DNA from: Trichobilharzia szidati
Taxonomy: Eukaryota > Platyhelminthes > Trematoda > Strigeidida > Schistosomatidae
Assembly (NCBI GenBank): GCA_944472155.2
Contig: OX235271.1
Span: forward strand, 79,158,256-79,222,255
Direction: 5' to 3'
Length of the DNA stretch: 64,000 nucleotides
The notes below the pieces were generated by a model. It saw only the letters and a list, made by a program, of their open reading frames with translations, was not told where the DNA came from and searched no databases. Both the position numbers and the translations under genes were made by a program. Numbering within the stretch: position 1 is the first letter of the stretch; each line of letters opens with the position of its first letter. Below, piece by piece: positions 55,824 through 64,000 of this stretch.

Positions 55824-56115
55824 CTCATCACAGAAAATGTATGCCAAGTAAGGTATCACAGAGTCTTGTAGTCGTCCGAGCATAAATTCTTCTACGGTCG
55901 CTCCTAGTTCTCCACGATGAGATGCAAGGAGAGAGTTATGTATAAAGAGGATACTGAGATGAAATTCGCCAACTTTTCGTGTGTCCACATGCCTATCTAC
56001 AAATGTATTAACAAGCTGGTGTAGCGGTACCCTACCCACCCTACTGACAGCCCTCAGTGACCTTCGCAGCATAACAAATTCTTCCTTCAATAGCCCGGGA
56101 AATATTAAGAGGGAA
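55824..56115 (-). CDS. Candidate internal exon of unknown protein
   Basis: A 292-nt open frame on the minus strand preceded by a strong polypyrimidine tract and TTTTTTGCAG (acceptor at 56118-56116) and followed by GAG then GTAAGT (donor at 55823). Encodes RVPLHQLVNTFVDRHVDTRK, EFHLSILFIHNSLLASHRGE, MLGRLQDSVIPYLAYIFCDE. Composition is that of a soluble helical protein and not low complexity. No family recognised and no partner exon found; it could belong to an unidentified gene or to a mobile element. Confidence 0.4.
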
Positions 56116-56454
56116 CTGCAAAAAAGGATAAGCAGAATACAAGAAGTGACAAAATTGGAAAGAAGAGAATGAATGATACCAGATTATGTCAACTTCCTTA
56201 CGTAGAAGGTGAGACGAAATATGATTTTGAAACTAACATGGTGTGTGAAGACCAAGAAAAATCAAAGGAAGTACACAGTGTGGCGTATCTAACCCTCGAC
56301 TTCGTTTTAATTATCATGATGCAAGGCAGCATTGGCACCTAAAGTATACCTACCATGTCTAGAAACGAATTGTCTAGGGTCAATAAAAGCCTATGAAAGA
56401 GGCTGAAGGTTAAGTTAAAGCAGTTTTTCTATCATTTTAAGAAACGGTGAGACA

Positions 56455-56680
56455 TTAGCAGCAGGTTTTAACTCAATATATGATCTGTCTTCCTTACTGA
56501 TCCTGGCTTTGATAGCTCCACCCATGCTATTGAGGCAATGCAGGTTGTTGCTGATCTGAGCTTGTCGTTGTTAACAAGATCATTCATCGCCTTTCCTTTC
56601 TCGGTGTTCACCTGTAGTCCTATCATCTCTTCCACCTTAACAAGGAGATTTGGGCTTATTGGTTGCATGACATAGGTACT
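56455..56680 (-). mobile_element. RTE-like LINE fragment
   Basis: The minus-strand frame contains GLQVNTEKGKAMNDLVNND and, one frame over, SMGGAIKARISK: the segment downstream of the RT active site in RTE-type elements (GLQVN then GGxxxxVKxRIxKA). The residues differ from RTE-A and RTE-B, so this is possibly a third family. Confidence 0.55.
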
Positions 56681-58583
56681 ATCGTTGGAAACTGGTGTAA
56701 GCGAGGGTGTAATTATATACTCAATAAATGGCTTTACTGTGCTACCTGTCAAAGTGTATCTAGGTTTAGGGCATGAAGCTGGAACCCCAGAAATCATTAG
56801 GGCAATGGCTGTGGAAGGCTTACAGTATTACCGGCCTCCAACAATGCATTCTTAAGCCACAACCTTGATATTTTTTGCATCGCGCACGATCTGTATCAGA
56901 CCTCACTTGGAATACAGGATCCAGGCAGCCAGTTTAGGTCTCAAATGGGCAGAAAGCTGACAGACCAACGCCAAAGCCCTCAAAAAGGTGGCGTTTTAAT
57001 GTACCAAGTGTATTTCTAATGCTGTATCAGCAGGTGAGGAGTGACCCTACATTATTATTCCGTACCATACTTAATGACTGAAGTTCTAATTCATCCCGCT
57101 CATGTCTTCTCCCTAAAACCCATCACATCAGAGTACAGTACCTTAGATCACAAGACTTTGGCCTAATCATCGACGTCCGGGGCCTCTTTCTTTCAACAAA
57201 TAGCGAACCATTCAAGTTCTCAGTCAGGGAATGTTGTTTCTACACCTGCTAAGTTATAAGATGCACGACTGAGCCTCCACTGGTCAGCACCCTATCCTGA
57301 ATATTTTGTAAACTGTGAACATAGTCCAGCAAATATGCGGTCGTTTGGCATGTCAAGCAAACATACATAGACATGACTGTCAGAATCGTATTAAGTAAAT
57401 AAAATCGACTTAAATAAGCACAACATTTCGCAAATCTATACAGTCACATTGTAAAAGACCTGGCTGTCGGTAGTGTCATCGTGCTTTAAATTGTGGCGTG
57501 AAAAGTTTCGAAAAGCCCTTGACCTTCCAAAGCGCAGCAAGTACTAACATTTGTCTTACTTACACACAAGTGGCGGCCTTAGCCATCAGTAGTAGCCGGT
57601 TATTATGGGCAATAAATGAAAATGTAAAAGGTCACCTGTCTCATCAGTACTTAGACAATGTTCTTTCCAGAGAAGAGGATGGCTCTATGTTGAATGAGGT
57701 TGCAGCCTGTGTGTGATTACTGGTTCATTTAAATGGACGTTTATCCGCTGAGCCACCGGGAAGTAATGGTAGACATCTATTCTTGATTGTAAAGAGATTG
57801 TAGTGCAAAGCTTTTGCTGGGCTCCATCATGCGTGGATCAGGTTTACATTCAATGAAAACGGAGATAAGGATCGACCAAGCCTTTCAAAATGTTAAGGAG
57901 GATTATTCGAAAATGAATTTTTAATGAGTTGCTGGCTATCCATAGCCAGTAATGTCAGACAAACTAACCACATCACAAACTCAAACCGACTTAAATGGTT
58001 TTGATCATGTGCCTATAATGTAACTATTCACAAACATCCCCACTCCAATTGCCGCCCAAAAGGGAAGCACTAACTCCTATCCAGTAAGTGAATGGGGGTG
58101 TTCATTTGTGGAAACAGCTCCAGATTGTTACATACGGGGAAAATCGGTTGTCCAGTAGCATTCGTCCCAGGAACAGTGAGCCCTTATATGGTCATCCTGA
58201 TTAAAGCGTACGGCTGAATGTTGACCACTTCAGATATTCTGAAAGTGGCCGACAGTGTTTCTTTTGGTGGCATCTTACCTTCCGAACACGACACAGCAGT
58301 ACCTTTCTTTAGGTTCGAGCTTTGAGCTTGTCTCTCAGTTGACCGAAGCAAAGTGCCACAACATTTTGTGTACAAGTGACTACTAAATCAATCTTTTTGT
58401 AGCATTTCGTCTGCAACTGTGGCATGTATAGCATGTATACACATGCATATGTTTCAAACAATAATTCTGTCCTTCATTATGGTTGGCTGCATCCCCACTT
58501 ATACTGGCAAAACTGAGTAGTAACACTATGCCACTTCCCAAAATATGACGCCCCAGAAAGAACACAAACACGAAAATGTTAGG
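56681..58583. other. Unassigned sequence
   Basis: Higher GC than the gene introns and with short open frames on both strands (for example 57498-57716 plus and 58375-58184 minus), none of a known family. A short ctgagccaccggga block near 57748 may be a SINE remnant. Confidence 0.35.
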
Positions 58584-58796
58584 AATTATTATTTATTCTT
58601 ATTTTTTAAATATATTTTGTATTACAGCTTGATGCCATACCGTATTTTCAGTACAACGATGGAATGTTCAGCATGGATATCGGTAGCACAAATTTCGCAG
58701 GCCGACCATAGATATCGGGTGTGCGTCGGGAGGGGATCGAACCCCGCACCATGTGCATGGTTGGCGAGAGTGCTAACCACTGTGCTACCGACGCAC
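58584..58796 (-). mobile_element. tRNA-headed SINE, body type 2
   Basis: Best-preserved head in the window: gtgcgtcggtagcacagtgg, ttagcactctcgcc, hairpin around atgcacat, B box ggggttcgatcccc and a closing cgacgcac that can pair with the 5' end. Body ggcctgcgaaatttgtgc, ccatgctgaacattccatcg and the AATAA-rich tail as at 13626. Confidence 0.9.
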
Positions 58797-59461
58797 ATCC
58801 CAATCAACCGCAGATAGAGGTTCAGTTAAAGATTTCAATTTTTGTTGGAAGGACAAATTAGTAATGTACCGGATGCAGCAGAGCTGTTTTTCCAGGTATG
58901 GGCAAGTAACCCATGTCCCGTTAGTTTGTCGGATTCCTTGTTAATAGCTCTACAGCATATCCATTCCACTAGTTATCTGTGAAAATTGTATGGTTAAGTC
59001 ACGTTTTAAAAACCACCGTTCATTAGTGTTAGCATACAATCGCAATCGAAAATTTGCAAGCACACATGTTGTCATTTCATAAGATGGTGTTCACAAATAG
59101 CTGGAAATGACGTCCAGTATTAACGTTTCACCAAGAGGCTATGTTCCCTACTATCTGATACGTCAAGACAAATACTACTGGGCTTCATATTTAAGGCTTA
59201 TTTCAGCAGAAGACAAATCAATTTTTACAGGAGAAAGTAGGAGTGCACCCCTAATCTGCATTTCCAAGTTCCCTTCAACTAATAAAAGCCCTGCTTCCAT
59301 GTTATAAAAGTGGGTAATCTTGTGGAGGACTTCAGCACAACTTAACATATAATTGTTTGCACTATTTATACGGGTACATGATTACATCACTGATAAAGTT
59401 TTCATCATACGCTTGCTTAATTCAAAGTCAGACTAAAAATTTCATTATTGTTACAGTTACT

Positions 59462-59600
59462 GCATCACTAGTCTACTAGCCAGTTGTAAGACTGGAAAAG
59501 GTGAGGGGGTTGGGCGTGCAGGTAGAAACCCTACCTCGCGGAACAAAATCAATCCCCTCGGAAACTCCAAAGAGCGGGAAAAATAAAAATGTAAACATGG
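59462..59600 (+). mobile_element. SINE body fragment
   Basis: ctagccagttgtaagactgg, gagggggttgggcgtgcagg, ctcggaaactccaaagagcg and AAATAAAAAT follow the order of body type 1 but with a different tail. The head is missing. Confidence 0.5.
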
Positions 59601-59940
59601 TCCACACTGAAATTGCCAGTTGGCAACAGCCCTGAGGAGATCATTCAGCCAGTGTATTTTCTTCCGACAGGAGAATACGAAATATAAGTAGTAAGAAACT
59701 GTGGGAACACGTGCAACGGAAATGGACCCTCAGGACTGTTAACTGAAGAGTCAATAGCCTGCACCAGTCCTCAAGGTGAGAAACACGAATTCACTGAAAG
59801 ATTGGTTATCGTGATTTTACCGATGGCAGTGACGACTCTAATGCACTAAAAACAATTCTCTTCCGAGATAATAACAGAAAGACCCAACTGAATAGTAAGG
59901 AAAGTTGCGCTTATCCAATACTTCGGTACTATAGATAACA

Positions 59941-60259
59941 TGTGGTGAGAGCAAGCTGCTAGCCAATGAGTAGACATTGATCTACGCTGATTGGTAGAAA
60001 TTAATCTAGGCTGATTCAACAACCGATCGCAGCTGACCTAGACGTGGACGAATATGATTCGCAGACAAGTGGCTCGCATTTCCGAGAAATATCGAAAACG
60101 AGAAAGAAGAAGACTGAGGTTGTTTGCAAACAACCAATCAGAAGACCGCCTTCTTTCTGCGGGCAGAAGCCTATTAATGTACGTAAAATACATATAAATA
60201 CCTGTTGGTTTTCGTAATAAAACTGATCTGTTGCCTGGCCCTTGTCTTCTGTTGTTACA
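59941..60259 (+). repeat. 5' LTR
   Basis: 319 bp, TG...CA ends; contains ataaatacc (TATA-like) near 60192 and aataaaac (polyA-signal-like) near 60216. Confidence 0.93.
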
Positions 60260-60681
60260 TTTGGTGTCGCTGCCTACCGACAAATGGGAAGCCTATGCCC
60301 TGCAGTTTTTGATGGAGACATATGGATCTTCGCGCAGGACTTCGAGGCTTCTTCGCAGTTGAGTAGCGTTCAAGATCTGTCAGCGATGAGGCTGCTAATT
60401 GGGACGCTGCTGGGAGGTCGGGAGGAAGCAGCATATGGAAGTGTGAGGCGAAATACGTACGAATGTGCGACAGGGTCAGGCAAACAGTTTCCAAAGTGGG
60501 AAGGACCATATATGGTCACGTTGAGATGGGGTTACGCAGACACAATCGCAGTGGTAAACACCGTTAAACAAGTGGACATCCGCAAGCGCCGAGATTCAAA
60601 TCAGCAAGACAACAGAGCAAAGACCCAAGAACCGAGAAGACCGAGCCGAATTCAGTCCAAGCTATTTGACGGGGGGACGAG

Positions 60682-61000
60682 TGTGGCGAGAGCAAGCTGC
60701 TAGCCAATTGGTAGACATTGATCTACGCTGATTGGTAGAAATTAATCTAGGCTGATTCAACAACCGATCACAGCTGACCTAGACGTGGACGAATATGATT
60801 CGCAGACAAGTGGCCCGCATTTCCGAGAAATATCGAAAACGAGAAAGAAGAAGACTGAGGTTGTTTGCAAACAACCAATCAGAAGACCGCCTTCTTTCTG
60901 CGGGCAGAAGCCTATTAATGTACGTAAAATACATATAAATACCTGTTGGTTTTCGTAATAAAACTGATCTGTTGCCTGGCCCTTGTCTTCTGTTGTTACA
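60682..61000 (+). repeat. 3' LTR
   Basis: 319 bp, differing from the 5' LTR at only a handful of positions that I can see (for example tgtggcg for tgtggtg, and the gag/ttg change in the ccaat block), which suggests a fairly recent insertion. Confidence 0.93.
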
Positions 61001-61039
61001 AACACACATGCGGCGTAGAAGCAGCAGTCGCCATGGATA

Positions 61040-61985
61040 GCAAATTCAGGGAGCAAACATCCATCGCCTACAATTCTTCAGAACGCTATCAACTGTAATG
61101 TAAGATTACCGCATGTCCTACCTACCTTCAAAAGGAGGATAAGTCAGATGAGCAATCACCATATGACGGCAAAGACACCTGCAGTACATGTACATTTTGC
61201 CAAATCACCTACTGGATGTGTGGATCCATCGACGAAAAACACGTTGTTGTAAATACGGTTACCAATGCGGGCCCTTCCTACTCTTTCAAAATCTGTAACA
61301 ACCTTTCTTCCGGCACATTCTGTTAATTTCGACAATAAAGGTTGCAAATTAGGTATCCTATTGTCAACCATTCTTATCTTAACATCTCGTTTGCCATCCT
61401 TTCTTTATAATCTCCTGTCGCTCAACCAGTACACCTCCCACATACATCTGTGTAGAGAAATACCCCTTGACAAATTCCTTTTCATCAAACTGTGCAAACA
61501 TTCAACACGATTATTGGTGTTATTGCCAGTTGACGAAACACTGCGGTTGAACGCTGCTGCTCATAATTTCTGTGTATACACCTCCCAAAACGAGAATCTA
61601 GATGCCGTATGATACTGAGGTAAGTGGAGAATCTGTGGATAAATTTATGATCACTTCTAAAATTTACCTTTTAATTGATTCCTCGCGAATCATACTAGAC
61701 ATGTACTGCCTGACAAGTTTTGTCGAAAAAATCCTCGAAATTCACAATACTTACCTTCTTAAGCATTGAACGACAAACATGGAATGCGCACAATATTATA
61801 TTGCAAAGTGGGTGCGTTGTCTCCACTGCACTTCTTAATGCTTTTGAGCAGTGCTTGACAAACGTTTCGGTATTAGAAGTTGAGCCCATGATGCATTTGA
61901 ACTTATCCAGGATTGTTGTTACATCAGTTCGCCCTTTTTGTCTGCTACATGCGAACATCACCGACAGATTGTCCTTTTTGACAGT
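61040..61985 (-). pseudogene. MULE-type transposase / SWIM zinc-finger relic with an intron
   Basis: The minus-strand exon 61985-61755 (77 codons, acceptor TTACAG, donor GTAAGT) reads FACSRQKGRTDVTTILDKFK, CIMGSTSNTETFV, ALRSAVETTHPL, ILCAFHVCRSMLKK, the DDE core layout of MULE/ZSWIM-like transposases; the residue after TETFV expected to be Asp is not Asp. After an intron, a second segment from about 61616 (acceptor CTCAG) carries GNNTNNRVECLHSLMKRNLS, ISLHRCMWEVYWLSDR, and LLSKLTECAGRKVVTDF. It ends in a SWIM-like KCTC and, one frame over, CRCLCRHMVIAHL. Two in-frame stops and the SWIM frameshift make it non-functional. Confidence 0.6.
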
Positions 61986-62916
61986 CTGTAACAACGAAAT
62001 TAAATAGTTTATAACTGCATATATTGGATTTAGAAAATATTTACACCTACTTGCACGGTCTATGATTAAGGAAGACATGAGGACGAAAGAAGCAGCCAAG
62101 TGGGAACTACATTTTCTCTATGATTTGTAACTTCCTTCTTCCCTGATGAATGATGGATGCCCTTCTGTGAGTCTGAGTAGATTTCTCCCGCTCCACTTGT
62201 CCATCATTGGCGCGCTAATAAAAATATACTTTCAACGCCAACTTCAGTCTTCTGTCATCAAACGCGATATGGGTTGTAAATTTCTCTTTCATTATAATAC
62301 CACAGCAAGTTACTATGCTACTGCTACATGGACCTAGTTTAGTCCATGTGATATTTGGTGTTATCTTTTTTTACTCTTTCTTTGAAGCATGCCCTGAAAG
62401 CCACCTAAATATGGATAGAATAGCGGTGATTCTGATTTGGAACGACTTGAGTTTGACTTGATTATGAGAAAAACCGACTCACACAGCCACGCAGTAATAA
62501 TTCGATATTTCCGTGGTGTCTTCGTTGGTTTCGGCATCGAGTTATGCATGAAGAAGTGCTGTTTCCATTTTTTGAAATCGACACTCAACCCAAATGCAAC
62601 TCAATGTAACACGTGTTCAGAGAAAGTAAAAACGGTGTTTTTTCTTCTTAAAAAGGCAGAAACACACTTTACGCACACATATCTTGAAAATAGATGACAA
62701 GTTTGTTTCTACAAGGACCGAGTGAATTAATGCATTTAGTCCGCCATTCATTTGTTCTGTATTCTTTCAAGAGAACTTTTCACAACTTAAGGGCCCAAGG
62801 ACTTAAGTCGCTCGCCAGTCTTGATAGTTTTCGATTCAGGAGTCATACTGTCATCTATCTTTTGTGGAAGCCATTTTATCACTACGTAGGTAGGGTAGTT
62901 GTCTAAATGAGCCAAA
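61986..62916. other. Unassigned sequence upstream of the transposase relic
   Basis: Could hold 5' exons of the transposase relic on the minus strand (an open frame lies at 62588-62361), but no motif supports this. Confidence 0.3.
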
Positions 62917-64000
62917 TTAACCTTTCAATACTAACATTATCCGTGATATTATTTTGTTGAGTGATAAAGTGTTTCTGGTGCCTTGCGGCGATTTCGAAGG
63001 GCTCTTCGTATGGTGGACTGAGGGGCGATTGTATTTTAATAATGATAATAATAATCCCAACACACACATACTTGTGAGCAGGAATCCAAGTCCTTGGGTG
63101 TGAATACCGATATTGATTGTTCTCGTAAGTGAATCAACCTTGCGTTGGTCACTTGTGCCTGAACAATGAGTATCAGCTTTTATTGAGGTTCGGATACCAA
63201 GCACTACCATTGGTAGGAAACCTACCCAGTAAGTGAGGTTACAGAGAGATGTTAGTGCGGCCTTCACTTGTTGATGAAAGCATTCAACTCTGTGGAACTA
63301 GTGAGTTAAGCTGCTGGTATGACTTTGACTTCTCGTTGCCTATCAGCTTCGACTAGGAAGAGCGCCCAAGATTGATGCGTGACCATCTATCCTACTAGAC
63401 ATGAGCTTTGGCCACACTAACTGCTGACTCTTCTACCTGACCAACCTAACCATGTGACTGGTGTTTTCACAGCTACAGTGGTTTGTTGCACCGCAGTCAC
63501 GCGCATCCTGTACAGCTCATCAGCCATACAGTTCTCCGTCCCCTTCAAGTGTTTCATATCACTGATAAACTGCAATATAAAATCTGGGTGATGAGTTTTG
63601 CGTGGCGAATAGTTGTCCGCTTTCACGTTGAGCGCATAAGTAAGAGACTTGTGATCTGTGTAGATCGTAAATGGTATGGCCTCCACCATGTGGCGAAAGA
63701 TTTTAACCACCAACTAGATTGTTGGAAACTCTCTGCCAAGAGTGGAATGACTCGCTTCTCTAGGATTAAGCTGTTTGGGGAAGAATGCGACTGGTTCCCA
63801 TCTATTTTCTACTAGTTGCTTTAAAGCTGCTCGCAGGTCCTTGTCTGATGCGTCTGCCATTAATGCGAGAGTAGCATCTGGACTGATATATTTCGGACTT
63901 ATTTCTCTCAACAACTCTCCCCTCAGCTGTGTAGTTGCCTCGCATGCTTCCTTTGATGACTGAAAGTCTTTTGGTTTCCCCTCAAGTGCATCAGTCAGGG
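62917..64000 (-). mobile_element. Ty3/gypsy-type pol fragment, RNase H joined to integrase end, runs off the window
   Basis: From 64000 downward: ISPDATLALMADASDKDLRA, VAFFPKQLNPREASHSTLGR, then IPFTIYTDHKSLTYALNVKA and LKGTENCMADELYRM, which is the RNase H and connection region. After about 120 unreadable bases, minus-strand 63280-63130 gives an FHQQVKAAL-equivalent and WVGFLPMVVLGIRTSIKADT, the late part of the integrase catalytic core. The integrase zinc-binding region and first catalytic residues are missing. Stops and shifts are present; the RT part would lie beyond 64000. Confidence 0.8.

Larger units (their letters stand above)
59941..61000 (+). mobile_element. Minimal LTR retrotransposon with two 319-bp LTRs and gag-integrase fusion
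   Basis: LTR1 59941-60259 and LTR2 60682-61000 are nearly identical, start TGTGG and end TTACA, and are flanked by the direct repeat aaca (59937-59940, 61001-61004). A primer-binding-site-like TGGTGTCGC follows LTR1 at 60262 and a purine tract (ggggggacgag) precedes LTR2. The 422-bp interior carries one frame from ATG 60284 to 60703: a Gag start (PAVFDGDIWIFAQDFEAS) joined to the integrase C-terminal end (KWEGPYMVTLRWG). Protease, RT and RNase H are missing, so the element depends on helpers. Confidence 0.93.

Noticed and set aside
60242..60703. A host gene of 153 codons
   Set aside because: The frame begins in the 5' LTR and ends in the 3' LTR and is composed of Gag-start and integrase-end pieces of an LTR retrotransposon.

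Overview
The window looks like nuclear genomic DNA of a blood fluke (Schistosoma or a close trematode relative). It is AT-rich, it holds one large intron-rich gene, and it is packed with schistosome-type retroelements: RTE-like LINEs, Penelope-like elements (PLEs) with GIY-YIG domains, hammerhead-bearing Sm-alpha-type SINEs, tRNA-headed SINEs and Ty3/gypsy-type fragments. The species cannot be fixed from the sequence alone. No bacterial genes, rRNA, canonical tRNA or CRISPR array is present.

Main gene: a G-protein-coupled receptor kinase of the GRK2/GRK3 (beta-adrenergic receptor kinase) class lies on the minus strand from the ATG at 48471 to the TGA at 17938. Sixteen coding exons could be placed. 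They join in frame at every junction into an 841-residue protein with an RGS-homology domain, an AGC-family kinase domain and tail, a Ser/Gly-rich linker, a PH domain and a long C-terminal tail. Exons 2 to 8 are separated by introns of only 49-55 bp; all other introns are 1.8-6.0 kb and hold most of the mobile DNA.

Layout. 1-14.8 kb, downstream of the gene: RTE-A LINE 3' ends, two PLE relics, four Sm-alpha-type SINEs and two tRNA-headed SINEs. 14.8-17.9 kb: a stretch full of simple repeats with no recognisable mobile element, probably the 3' UTR and flank of the kinase gene. 17.9-48.5 kb: the kinase gene, its introns carrying PLEs, RTE-A and RTE-B LINEs and SINEs. 48.5-49.3 kb: 5' flank. 49.3-52.4 kb: a nearly full-length but decayed RTE-A LINE on the minus strand. 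52.4-64 kb: a retroelement graveyard with a gag/protease fragment, an unidentified exon-like frame, a MULE/SWIM transposase relic, a 1,060-bp LTR element whose gag start is fused to an integrase end, and a pol fragment running off the window.

Most notable: the tRNA-headed SINEs carry the same 3' tail as the RTE-A LINE, which suggests they use its machinery; the same tRNA-like head occurs on two unrelated SINE bodies; several internally deleted or inverted-repeat retroelement derivatives are present; and the kinase gene contains a probable GC-AG intron.
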